Assembly: GCA_022823775.1 (NCBI GenBank)
Contig: JAJEHI010000010.1
Location: 1 to 64,000 of the forward strand
From: Defluviicoccus sp.
Lineage (GTDB): Bacteria; Pseudomonadota; Alphaproteobacteria; MPNO01
Length of the DNA stretch: 64,000 nucleotides
Direction of reading: 5' to 3'
Positions 51,336-59,607 of this stretch are shown piece by piece. The notes under the pieces were generated by a model. It was not told the DNA's origin, did not search any database, and saw only the letters and a program-made list of their open reading frames with translations. The position numbers and the translations under genes are program-made. How positions within the stretch are numbered: the stretch's first letter is position 1; each line of letters starts with the position of its first letter.

Positions 51336-53750
51336 ATGGCCTATACGCTTCTCGGCAAGAACTTCACCCCGCCGGACGTCCACGCCAAGGTCACCGGCGC
51401 TGCCAAGTACTCCGAGGACTTTCGTGCCGACGGCATGGTGTTCCTCAAGACCTACCCCTCGCCTATGCCTCACGCCAAGGTCAAGGCGATCGACGCCGAG
51501 GCCGTCAAGAAGATGCCCGGCGTGGTGGGCGTGCTGCTCCCGAGCGAGATCAAGCAGCCCAAGGACGCGGGCCACGCGATCCTGACCTCCTACCCGGTGT
51601 TCGTGGGCCAGCCGATCCTCGCCGTCGCGGCGAAGACCGAACAGCAGGCGGAGGACGCGATCCAGGCGGTCAAGGTCGATCTCGAACCGCTTCCCTTCGT
51701 CACCGACCCGCTCGAGAGCCTCAAGCCGGACGGGCCGAACGCCCTGGTCGGCGGCAACGTCGCCAACCAGCGCGGCGTCAAGCTGCAGCAGATCAAGTGG
51801 ACCGGCAAGGATTTCGCCAGGGCCGGCGACGACACCCTGCCGATGGGCAAGCCGGCGATCGAGTGGAGCTTCGGCGACCTCGAAGCCGGCTTCGCCAAGT
51901 CCAAGGTAATTGTCGAGGAATCCTTCGTCAGCGCGGCCAACGCGCATCACGCGATGGAGCCGCGCTCGGCCGCCGCCTACTGGGAAGGCGGCAAGTGCAA
52001 TGTCTGGGGCTCGACCCAGTCCTCGTCCTTCGCGGTGCCCAGCCTCGCCAAGTATATCGGCATCAAGCCGACCGACCTCAATCTGGTCAGCGAGTTCTGC
52101 GGCGGCGGGTTCGGCGGCAAGGCCTATTCCTACCCGTTGATGGCGCTGCCGGCGCTGATGTCGAAGAAGCTCAACGGACGCCCGGTGCTGATGCGGGTAA
52201 GCCGCGCGGACGAGTTCATCAACGGCTCGGCGCGGGCCGCGTTCCAGGGCTGGGTCAAGATCGGCTTCGGGGCCGACGGACGGGTGCTGGCGCTCGACAG
52301 CTATATTGTGCAGGACAACGGCTCCACCGCCGGGTTCTGGGACTTCCAGAACTTCGGCATGGCGTCGTCGGTGATCCTGCAGCCCGTGGCGATGCGGTTC
52401 CGCGGCATCCCGGTGCTTACCAACACCCCGCCGAAAGGCGCGCAGCGCGGCCCGGGCGAGAACCAGACCGCCAACATCCTGGAGCCGCTCCTCGACAAGG
52501 CGGCGCGCGAGCTCGGCATCGACCGGCTGGCGCTGCGCCTGGCGAACGCGCCGGGGGGCGGGCCGAACGGCAAGATCGGACCCAAGCAGGCTCCGCTCAC
52601 CAGCGCCTTCCTCAAGGAGGGGCTGGAGCAGGCGGCGGCGAAGTGGGGCTACGCCGAGAAGATCAAGAAGACCGGCAAGCAGGCCAACGGCAAGATCAGG
52701 TCGGTCGGTATCGGCCAGGCCTATCACGCCGCCGGCTATAACGGCTTCGACGGCATGGTCCGCATCACGCCGGACGGCAAGCTCCACATCCATACCGGCG
52801 TCGGCAATCTCGGCACCTACTCCTACGGCGCGACCTCGCGGGTCGCGGCCGAGGTGCTGGGCTATGACTGGAACAACACGGTCATAGAACGCGGCGGGAC
52901 GCTGAAGGCGATGCCGTTCAATATCGGCCAGTTCGGGTCCAACACCTGCTTCACGATGACCCGGACCAACTACGCCGGAGCGATGGACGCCAAGCAGAAG
53001 CTGCTCGAAATCGGCGCGGCGATGCTGGGCGGCAAGGCCGACGACTACAAGCTCGACAAGGAGCGGGTAGTCGCCAAGAACGGCTCGGGATCGATCACCT
53101 TCGCCCAGGCGGCGAAAAAGGCGATCGAGCTCGGCGGCAAGTATTCCGGCCACGAAGTCGACGAGAAGCTGAACGGGCTGACCAAGGCGGCGGTCGGGAT
53201 GATCAAGGGCACCGGCCTCATCGGCGTCGCCAAGGACAAGCTGCCCAAGAACGGGACCGTTCCGGCGCTGGCCGCGGCGTTCATCGAGATCGAGCTCGAT
53301 CCGGAGACCGGCAAGGTCGAAATCCTCGACTATATGGGTGTCGCGGATGTCGGCCAGGTGCTGCACCCGCAGGGGCTCGACGCCCAGATCCGCGGCGGCG
53401 CGGTGATGGGCTTCGGCCTCGCGGCGATGGAGCGCTACATCTACGACCCGGCTTACGGGCGGCCCAACGCCATCGGCTTCTATCAGGCAAAGCCGCCGAC
53501 CTATCTCGACGTTCCGGCCGAGCTCGGCTCGCTCGCCGTCGAGGGGGCGGTGGACGAGCAGAACCCGGTCGGCGCCAAGGGCATCGGCGAGCCGGTTCAG
53601 GGGTCGGCGTCATCGGCCTGGCTGAGCGCGGTCTCCGATGCGCTGGACGGGCACATGTTCAACCGGGTTCCGGTGGTCGCGGATATGATCGTCAACGTGG
53701 TGGCGAAACAGCCGCAATCGTACAGACCGTTGCAGGTCAACAATCAGTGA
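51336..53750 (+). CDS. Molybdopterin-binding large subunit of the molybdenum hydroxylase
   Basis: The catalytic subunit of a xanthine-oxidase-family enzyme, hydroxylating an aldehyde or N-heterocycle with water oxygen. 804 residues, similar in size to other three-gene enzymes. Cofactor blocks are SEFCGGGFGGKAYSYP (about 250) and PKGAQRGPGENQ (about 367). The catalytic glutamate is in KGIGEPVQGS near the end (about 750). It has no signal peptide and probably travels with the Tat-exported small subunit. Three bases after that gene. Substrate unknown; related enzymes oxidise aromatic aldehydes, isoquinoline or xanthine. Confidence 0.9.
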   Translation: MAYTLLGKNFTPPDVHAKVTGAAKYSEDFRADGMVFLKTYPSPMPHAKVKAIDAEAVKKMPGVVGVLLPSEIKQPKDAGHAILTSYPVFVGQPILAVAAKTEQQAEDAIQAVKVDLEPLPFVTDPLESLKPDGPNALVGGNVANQRGVKLQQIKWTGKDFARAGDDTLPMGKPAIEWSFGDLEAGFAKSKVIVEESFVSAANAHHAMEPRSAAAYWEGGKCNVWGSTQSSSFAVPSLAKYIGIKPTDLNLVSEFCGGGFGGKAYSYPLMALPALMSKKLNGRPVLMRVSRADEFINGSARAAFQGWVKIGFGADGRVLALDSYIVQDNGSTAGFWDFQNFGMASSVILQPVAMRFRGIPVLTNTPPKGAQRGPGENQTANILEPLLDKAARELGIDRLALRLANAPGGGPNGKIGPKQAPLTSAFLKEGLEQAAAKWGYAEKIKKTGKQANGKIRSVGIGQAYHAAGYNGFDGMVRITPDGKLHIHTGVGNLGTYSYGATSRVAAEVLGYDWNNTVIERGGTLKAMPFNIGQFGSNTCFTMTRTNYAGAMDAKQKLLEIGAAMLGGKADDYKLDKERVVAKNGSGSITFAQAAKKAIELGGKYSGHEVDEKLNGLTKAAVGMIKGTGLIGVAKDKLPKNGTVPALAAAFIEIELDPETGKVEILDYMGVADVGQVLHPQGLDAQIRGGAVMGFGLAAMERYIYDPAYGRPNAIGFYQAKPPTYLDVPAELGSLAVEGAVDEQNPVGAKGIGEPVQGSASSAWLSAVSDALDGHMFNRVPVVADMIVNVVAKQPQSYRPLQVNNQ

Positions 53751-53772
53751 CGGGCGGAATGGAGGCAGACCG

Positions 53773-54762
53773 ATGACCGACTATATGCATGCATTCGACC
53801 TCTACGCGCCCGCCAGCCTGGAGGACGCGGCAAAGCTCCTGGGCGAGCACGGCAAGGACGCCTGGATCGTCGCGGGCGGCAAGGACAGCTTCGACTGGTT
53901 CAAGGACCGGCACAAGCAGCCCAAGGCCGTCGTCGACATCAGCGGGCTCAAGGAGCTCCGCGGCATCAGCGATGCGGGCGACCACATCTCGATCGGCGCG
54001 GCGACCACGCTGACCGAGATCGAGGAGAGCAAGCTGCTGCGGGACAATTTCCCGGTGCTGGTCCAGGCCGCCGCGAAGGTGGCGAGCCCGCAGATCCGCA
54101 ATTCGGGCACCATCGGCGGCAACGTCTCGCAGGACACGCGCTGCACCTATTACAGGGACGGCTTCCCCTGCTACCGCGCGGGCGGCAATACCTGCTACGC
54201 CAACACGCCGACGGCGATGAACCGCGAGCATGCGCTGTTCGACGCCTCGCGCTGCGTCGCGGTGACGCCTTCGGACACGGCGCCGGCTCTCGTCGCGCTG
54301 GACGCCCGGATGGCGATCTCGCGGGACGGCAAGGTACGGACGGTGCCGGCCGAGAAGTTCTTCATCGGCCCCGATGTCGACATCACGCGCATGACCGTGC
54401 TGGAGGCGGGCGACATCCTGACCGAGATCAGGCTTCCCAAGGCCTGGGCCGGCGCGAAGTTCTATTTCGAGAAAGTCGCCGACCGCGAGACCTGGGACTT
54501 CGCGCTGGTCAATATCGCGATGGCGGCCAAGACCGACGGCGGCATGGTGAAGGACGTGCGGGTGGCGTGCGGCGGAGTTCAGTGCACGCCGCGGCGGCTG
54601 ACCGAGGTCGAAGATCTGATGAAGGGGGAGAAGGCGGGCCCGGAGCTCGAAAAGCTCGCGCAGCGGGTCGCCGCGCGAGGCGCCAAGGCGCTCAACTACA
54701 ACCACTTCAAGATCCCGCTGATGGGCAACCTCGCGGCGCGCGCGGTGCGCTCGCTCGCCTGA
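53773..54762 (+). CDS. FAD-binding subunit of the molybdenum hydroxylase, with a four-cysteine insertion
   Basis: The medium subunit, 329 residues. The FAD pyrophosphate motif is IVAGGKDSFDW (about 32), where the usual GGTDL reads GGKDS, and the second motif is IRNSGTIGGN (109-117). A short insertion after it holds C124, C133, C141 and C161; E. coli PaoB and 4-hydroxybenzoyl-CoA reductase carry an extra [4Fe-4S] cluster at about this place, so I infer one here. The C-terminal domain has the CO-dehydrogenase-flavoprotein layout. Gene order small-large-medium differs from E. coli paoABC (small-medium-large). Confidence 0.88.
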   Translation: MTDYMHAFDLYAPASLEDAAKLLGEHGKDAWIVAGGKDSFDWFKDRHKQPKAVVDISGLKELRGISDAGDHISIGAATTLTEIEESKLLRDNFPVLVQAAAKVASPQIRNSGTIGGNVSQDTRCTYYRDGFPCYRAGGNTCYANTPTAMNREHALFDASRCVAVTPSDTAPALVALDARMAISRDGKVRTVPAEKFFIGPDVDITRMTVLEAGDILTEIRLPKAWAGAKFYFEKVADRETWDFALVNIAMAAKTDGGMVKDVRVACGGVQCTPRRLTEVEDLMKGEKAGPELEKLAQRVAARGAKALNYNHFKIPLMGNLAARAVRSLA

Positions 54763-54766
54763 GTGC

Positions 54767-54913
54767 ATGGAGGTCTTTCGCTTCTCGAAGAACGTCTGGG
54801 GCCAGGAGATGCTGCTCGGCATGTCCTGGGACCTTCTCTGGGTCCCGGTCGCGGCGGCGCTCGCATGCATCGCGGCGCATCAACTGTTTCGGCTGACCTC
54901 GCGCCGGAGCTGA
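54767..54913 (+). CDS. 48-residue single-helix membrane microprotein
   Basis: A very small open frame between the FAD subunit (4-base gap) and the cytochrome b (15-base gap). The product is amphipathic at first (MEVFRFSKNVWGQEM), then has one hydrophobic helix (LLWVPVAAALACIAAHQLF) and a basic tail (RLTSRRS), consistent with an N-out/C-in single-pass inner-membrane protein. ATG, tight spacing and same strand argue that it is translated as part of the operon. I infer an assembly or anchoring role for the enzyme or for the cytochrome; there is no direct evidence. The single His and Cys in the helix region are worth noting. Confidence 0.6.
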   Translation: MEVFRFSKNVWGQEMLLGMSWDLLWVPVAAALACIAAHQLFRLTSRRS

Positions 54914-54928
54914 GTAACCCTCGCGGCG

Positions 54929-55504
54929 ATGTCGGGAAGCGCGGCTGACGACATTCGGCACAAGTGGCCGGACCGTTCGTTTCACTGGACGATGGCGGTG
55001 CTGGTCGTCGTCCTCCTGGGGACCGCGTTCCTGCCGGTGCTGGGGCTTCGTTTCGACTGGGTTCCGATCCACTGGATATCGGGCGTCCTGCTGACGGCCG
55101 CGATCGTCTTCCACCTCTACCGGGCTTTCCTGGTGCACGGCATCCGGCCCATGTTGCCGACGGGCCATGACCTGCGGGTCGCGCTCGGGCGGGCGCCGGA
55201 GGACGGCGCGGTCAAGTACGACCTCAACCAGAAGCTCTACCACTGGGCCGTGGCGGCGACGATCCTCGTCCTCGCGGTCACGGGCTGCGTCATGCTCGCC
55301 AAGATCGACACGCCGCTCTGGCGGCGCGACCCCTCGATCCTGTCCGATCGGGATTGGGGCGTGGTCTATGTTTGCCACGGGGCGGCTTCGCTGTTGCTGA
55401 TCTTCTTCTTTATTCTGCACGTCTATTTCGCGTTTCTGCCCGAGCATCGAAGGCTTCTGGCCGCGATGGTCCTGGGCCGCGAGACCTGGAGACGAGGCGC
55501 ATGA
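54929..55504 (+). CDS. Cytochrome b-type membrane subunit (formate dehydrogenase gamma/hydrogenase-like)
   Basis: A 191-residue membrane protein with four helices (about 20-38, 45-66, 103-122, 147-168). His residues suitable as heme ligands occur at 19, 48, 62, 105, 150 and 164, so two b hemes are likely, as in the cytochromes that carry electrons from periplasmic dehydrogenases to quinone. Here it should serve the molybdenum hydroxylase encoded just upstream. The final codons overlap the ATG of the next gene (ATGA). Known relatives include the membrane subunits of formate dehydrogenases and nickel-iron hydrogenases. Confidence 0.75.
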   Translation: MSGSAADDIRHKWPDRSFHWTMAVLVVVLLGTAFLPVLGLRFDWVPIHWISGVLLTAAIVFHLYRAFLVHGIRPMLPTGHDLRVALGRAPEDGAVKYDLNQKLYHWAVAATILVLAVTGCVMLAKIDTPLWRRDPSILSDRDWGVVYVCHGAASLLLIFFFILHVYFAFLPEHRRLLAAMVLGRETWRRGA

Positions 55505-55875
55505 GCGAGACGATCCGGGCGCATATCGAACGCATCGAGGAAGCCTACGAATTCATGCTCGCCTATGCCGCCCAGGGCCGCGGCGACGAAGGCGCCGGGC
55601 CGGACGGCGCGCACATTCGGACGTTTCTCACCCAGTTCGAGGAGGCCGCGACCGCGATCGTGGGCAAGCTTGACACGGTGCCCGGCGCCGACGACGAGGC
55701 CGCGGCGGTTCTGGCCGCCCTGAAGGCGGACTCCGCGATCGTGTCGTCCGTCCTCCGGTCGATGCTCGCGCGCGACAACATCTCCTCCGAGGTGGTCGAC
55801 AACGCGAACGGGCTGATCTCGGTCCGCGCCTACCTGACCGGCCTCTTCTTCCTCGACAAGTCCCTGCTGCCCTGA
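55501..55875 (+). CDS. Small helical protein of unknown function, last gene of the molybdenum hydroxylase operon
   Basis: A 124-residue soluble protein that begins inside the cytochrome gene stop (ATGA). It is acidic, almost entirely alpha-helical by composition (IRAHIERIEEAYEFML, ALKADSAIVSSVL), without cysteine, signal peptide or membrane span. I do not recognise it. Its coupling to the cytochrome gene suggests a role in enzyme maturation, quality control or regulation. The operon has no visible molybdenum-cofactor chaperone of the XdhC type, so this could be the dedicated chaperone; that is a guess. Confidence 0.6.
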   Translation: MSETIRAHIERIEEAYEFMLAYAAQGRGDEGAGPDGAHIRTFLTQFEEAATAIVGKLDTVPGADDEAAAVLAALKADSAIVSSVLRSMLARDNISSEVVDNANGLISVRAYLTGLFFLDKSLLP

Positions 55876-55895
55876 GCTGGGAGCCAACCGACCCA

Positions 55896-55934
55896 CCCTC
55901 CCCCGGCCCCGCCCGCAAGCGGGAGGGGAGAAGG
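55896..55934. repeat. GC-rich palindrome, copy 2 (CGCCCGCAAGCGGGAG core)
   Basis: Almost identical to the palindrome at 1565-1603, with one difference in about 39 bases. It follows the last gene of the molybdenum hydroxylase operon and may serve as a transcript end. A second-type palindrome follows at 55962-56000. Confidence 0.7.
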
Positions 55935-55961
55935 AAAGGCGCGAGCGGCGCCGCGTGAATC

Positions 55962-56000
55962 CCCCTCACCCCCGCGGGGAGAGGGGCGGGGTGGGGGGGG
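55962..56000. repeat. GC-rich palindrome, second type
   Basis: CCCCCTCACCCCCGCGGGGAGAGGGG is partly self-complementary. The copy at 1-33 has the same CCCGCGGGGAGAGGG core. It stands between the molybdenum hydroxylase operon and the 3' end of rnpB. Confidence 0.6.
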
Positions 56001-56010
56001 TCTCCCGGGT

Positions 56011-56386
<376 letters not shown>

Positions 56387-56418
56387 GACGCGTAACGTGG
56401 GTTCGGAACGGTGCGTCG

Positions 56419-57105
56419 TCAATCCAGTTCGCGTTCGACCGCCGAGATCCGCGCCATGGTCTCGCCGTCGAGCCTCCCGTCGCAGCGGGACGGGCGGAAG
56501 CGTCTCTGGAACGCCGCGAGCACGGCCTCGAAACCTTCCGCCTCTTCGCAATAGCCGTAGCCGAAGCGGGTGAGAACCGCGCGCGCCCGTTCCGCGTCGG
56601 GCTCGGCGGTCCCCGCCCCCTCCCCGGGCCAGTAGGCGAGCCCCTTCGCGCAGAGCCGCCGCCAGGGGAAGAGCTCGCCGGGATCCCGCTTGCGGAGCGG
56701 CGCCACGTCCGAATGCCCCACGACCCGGACCGGATCGATATGCCGGCGTTCGAAAATGTCGGCGAGCAGGATTTCGAGCGCGTCGAGCTGGGCTTCGGGA
56801 AACAGCACGTAGCCGAACTCGTGCCCCGGATTGGCGAGCTCGATCCCGACCGAGCGGCCGTTCACGTCCGCGTCCCCGGTCCAGGACGAAACGCCGGCAT
56901 GCCACGCGCGCCGCTCCTCGGGGACCAGGCGGCAGGTCGCGCCCGCCTCGTCGATCAGGTAGTGCGCGCTCACCCGGGAGGCCGGGTCGCACAGCCGCGC
57001 CAGCGCCGCCCGGGCCGTCGGCATTCCGGTGTAGTGGAGGACGACGAGGTCGACCGGCACGCCCCGCGGCCGCGGCCCGTGATTGGGCGACGGGCGTTCG
57101 ATCAC
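56419..57105 (-). CDS. N-acetylmuramoyl-L-alanine amidase, AmpD type
   Basis: A zinc amidase that cleaves anhydro-muropeptides or murein stems in cell-wall recycling. Zinc-ligand motifs: LVVLHYTGM (first His), VGHSDVAP (second His) and RKRDPGELFPW (Asp). Other typical segments: AHYLIDEAG, AWHAGVSSW and IELANPGHEFGY. The C-terminus resembles a peptidoglycan-binding helical domain. The start is uncertain: the GTG at 57105 gives 228 residues, and a TTG at 57165 would add 20; neither has a strong ribosome site. There is no signal peptide, so it is probably cytoplasmic. Confidence 0.85.
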   Translation of the reverse strand: MIERPSPNHGPRPRGVPVDLVVLHYTGMPTARAALARLCDPASRVSAHYLIDEAGATCRLVPEERRAWHAGVSSWTGDADVNGRSVGIELANPGHEFGYVLFPEAQLDALEILLADIFERRHIDPVRVVGHSDVAPLRKRDPGELFPWRRLCAKGLAYWPGEGAGTAEPDAERARAVLTRFGYGYCEEAEGFEAVLAAFQRRFRPSRCDGRLDGETMARISAVERELD

Positions 57106-57199
57106 CCGGGAAGGTCCGCCGCGGACACGACCGAACGCCGCGCGCCGCCAGCGGCGCGCGGGCAACCCGCGCCGGGATGGTTCCTGGACGCTGTCTCGA

Positions 57200-57418
57200 T
57201 CAGGCGGCGCTGCGGCGCGGTGCCGCGTCGCGCCGGCTTTCGGGCTCGCGATAGGCCATCTTCACGTGGGCGGCGCAATAGGAGAAGCCTTCCGAGGTCT
57301 TCCGGCCGCAAAAGTGGAAGTCCTCGGTGCCCGGCTCGCCGTAAGGCCACTGGCACGTCCGGTAAGGGGACGTCTTGCTCACCCTCAACAGTGAGACGAG
57401 TTCGGATCGGTCCGACAT
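57200..57418 (-). CDS. Stand-alone GcrA C-terminal-like miniprotein
   Basis: A 72-residue protein. Residues 18-53 resemble the C-terminal part of GcrA, the alphaproteobacterial sigma-70 cofactor that controls cell-cycle genes: CQWPYGEPG, HFCGR and YCAAH (C22, C37, C48, H51), spaced like a small metal-binding knuckle. The N-terminal DNA-binding helix-turn-helix of GcrA is missing and is replaced by a short leader. In GcrA this C-terminal region is the part that contacts sigma-70, so the miniprotein might compete with GcrA or act on RNA polymerase. ATG at 57418; AGGAC lies upstream. Confidence 0.75.
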   Translation of the reverse strand: MSDRSELVSLLRVSKTSPYRTCQWPYGEPGTEDFHFCGRKTSEGFSYCAAHVKMAYREPESRRDAAPRRSAA

Positions 57419-57555
57419 TCTTGCGTGTCCTAAGAGTGGAACGCGCGATAGATATGGTCGGCCCTTTCCAACGTCAAGATTCGCGGCCCGAATACTAACC
57501 GGCTGCGTCAATTTGTTGCACCCGGCCGGGGAAACCGGCCCGGCGGCCGGCGACG

Positions 57556-58638
57556 TCAGTTGAGCCGGCCGCCCCGCTCGGCGTCGAACAAATGCACGTT
57601 GGCGGTATCCAGCGCGATGTGGATCGCATCGCCCGCCGAGACCGGCAGGTCGGGGTCGACCTTGGCGACCAGCCGGCGCGGGCCTCCATGGTCGAAGAAC
57701 AGCAGCGTGGCGTCGCCGAGCGGCTCGATCAGGCTGACGGTCGCGGGCGTCGCGCCTTCCATGCCGGCGTCGACGACCGCGACATGTTCCGAACGGACGC
57801 CGAGCACCGCCTCCCGCCCGGCGAGGCCGGGGTCGACCGATGCGTCGAGCGCGGTCGTCAGGCCGGCGCCGCGGAACTCGGTCGCGCCGTCCGCCGCTTC
57901 CACGGTGCCGTCGAGGAAGTTCATGGTCGGTATCCCGAAGAACCCCGCGACGAAGTGCGAGGCGGGCCGGCGGTAGATCTCGAGCGGCTCGCCGACCTGC
58001 TCGATCCGGCCGGCGTTCATCACCGCGATCCGGTCCGCCATGGTCATCGCCTCGGCCTGGTCGTGGGTAACATAGACGAAGGTCCCGCCGAGCTGCTCGT
58101 GCAGGTGCTTGAGCTCGGTGCGCATGTCGACGCGCAGCTTGGCGTCGAGGCTCGAGAGCGGTTCGTCCATCAGGTAGACGGACGGGTTGGTGACGATGGT
58201 GCGCGCCAGCGCGACGCGCTGCGCCTCGCCGCCCGAGCACTCGCCGGGCCGCTTGCCGAGCAGCGGGGCTATGTGCATCGCCTCGGCCGCCTCCTCCACG
58301 CGGCGGCGAATCTCGCCGGGATCGACGTTCTTGACCCTGAGGCCGAAGGCGATGTTGTCGAACACCGTCATGTGAGGGAACAGCGCGAGGTCCTGGAACA
58401 CCATGCCGAGCCCGCGCTCGCCGGCCTCGGTATGGGTGACGACGCGGTCGCCGATCACGATGTCGCCGCCGCTCGGCTCGACCAGACCCGAAATCATGTT
58501 GAGCGTCGTCGTCTTGCCGCAGCCCGACGGGCCGACGAGGATCAGGAACTCGCCGTCGCGGATCTCCAGGTCGATGCCCTTGACCGCGGCGAAGCTGCCG
58601 AATTCCTTGACCAGATCCTTGAGCACGATACCCGCCAC
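57556..58638 (-). CDS. Sugar-type ABC importer, ATP-binding protein (UgpC/MalK-like)
   Basis: The cytoplasmic ATPase of an importer. 360 residues: an N-terminal ATPase domain with Walker A VGPSGCGKTTTL (about 32-44), the signature ECSGGEAQRVALART and Walker B LMDEPLSSLDAKL (about 150), and a C-terminal TOBE domain (about 250 on) as in MalK/UgpC. This domain structure is typical of carbohydrate importers. It is the last gene of a four-gene unit that begins with the binding protein. Confidence 0.9.
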   Translation of the reverse strand: MAGIVLKDLVKEFGSFAAVKGIDLEIRDGEFLILVGPSGCGKTTTLNMISGLVEPSGGDIVIGDRVVTHTEAGERGLGMVFQDLALFPHMTVFDNIAFGLRVKNVDPGEIRRRVEEAAEAMHIAPLLGKRPGECSGGEAQRVALARTIVTNPSVYLMDEPLSSLDAKLRVDMRTELKHLHEQLGGTFVYVTHDQAEAMTMADRIAVMNAGRIEQVGEPLEIYRRPASHFVAGFFGIPTMNFLDGTVEAADGATEFRGAGLTTALDASVDPGLAGREAVLGVRSEHVAVVDAGMEGATPATVSLIEPLGDATLLFFDHGGPRRLVAKVDPDLPVSAGDAIHIALDTANVHLFDAERGGRLN

Positions 58639-58665
58639 GCGTCGCTCCTTTCTCGCCCGGCGCCG

Positions 58666-59607
58666 TCAGCGGCGCATCATGCCGAAGCTGAACCCCTTCA
58701 CCAGATGCTTCTGGATCAGGATGCCCATGATCACCACCGGCACGGTGATCACCGTGCCGATCGCCGCCTGCGGGCCGTAGAGCCGCCCTTCGGACGCGCT
58801 CTGATACTTGTTGAGCAGCACCGGCAGGGTCGACACGTCGGGATGGGTGAGCGTCAGGGCCAGCAGGAATTCCCCCCAGCTCAAGATGAACACGAACAGG
58901 AAGGTGACCACCATTCCCGACGCGACCAGCGGCAGCACCACCTTGCGCAGAGTGTAGATGCGCCCGGCTCCCATCAGCCGGGCGGCGTGCTCGAGGGTAT
59001 AGGGCACCTCTTCAATGAAGCTCAGCATCATCCAGATCACGAAGGGGAGCGTCACCGTGGTGTAGAGCGCGCTGACCCCGGTGCGCGTGTCGAACAGGCT
59101 GATCCGCGTGTCCAGCAGCGTCTCGGTCGCGAACGGCACCATGATCGCGTAGTACATCAGCAGCGGGATCGCGATGACGATGGGCGGGATCATGCGCACC
59201 AGCAGCACCATGTGGCGGAAGGTCGAGCCGCCCACGTTGAACCGCGAGATGGCGTAGGCGAGGAACGTCCCCATGAAGAGCGCGATCAGCGAGGAGATCG
59301 AGCAGATCAGCACGGAGTCGAGCAGCGAGCCCCAGATGTTGAAGGGCTGCTCGGTCGCCTCGCGCGCCACGCCCGCCTGCTGCACGTCGAAGGTGAAGAC
59401 CTGCTCGTAGTTCTTGAGCGTCGGGTCCTGCGGCAGCCAGTTGGGCGGCCAGGTGACCCACTCGCCGGAATCCTTGAACGACGTCTGGATCATCCAGTAG
59501 ATCGGGAACATGACGATCGCGCCCCAGCCGATCAGCGCGGCGTGGCGCAAGACGGTCCGCCGCCGGCGCAGCCGGCCCGCCGCCTCCCGGTTTCCGGCCC
59601 CGTTCAC
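58666..59607 (-). CDS. Sugar-type ABC importer, permease (MalG-like)
   Basis: The second membrane subunit, 313 residues with six membrane helices. The coupling-helix EAA motif is EHAARLMGAGRIYTLRKVVLPL (residues shown in part), about 75 residues from the C-terminus. I start at the GTG at 59607, which overlaps the upstream permease stop (GTGA). A MalG-type permease fits the ATPase and MalF-type partner. Confidence 0.88.
   Translation of the reverse strand: MNGAGNREAAGRLRRRRTVLRHAALIGWGAIVMFPIYWMIQTSFKDSGEWVTWPPNWLPQDPTLKNYEQVFTFDVQQAGVAREATEQPFNIWGSLLDSVLICSISSLIALFMGTFLAYAISRFNVGGSTFRHMVLLVRMIPPIVIAIPLLMYYAIMVPFATETLLDTRISLFDTRTGVSALYTTVTLPFVIWMMLSFIEEVPYTLEHAARLMGAGRIYTLRKVVLPLVASGMVVTFLFVFILSWGEFLLALTLTHPDVSTLPVLLNKYQSASEGRLYGPQAAIGTVITVPVVIMGILIQKHLVKGFSFGMMRR

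Noticed and set aside
50322-53366. Minus-strand open frame of 1014 codons antisense to the molybdenum hydroxylase
   Set aside because: Antisense shadow; the plus strand holds the cluster-binding and molybdopterin motifs.
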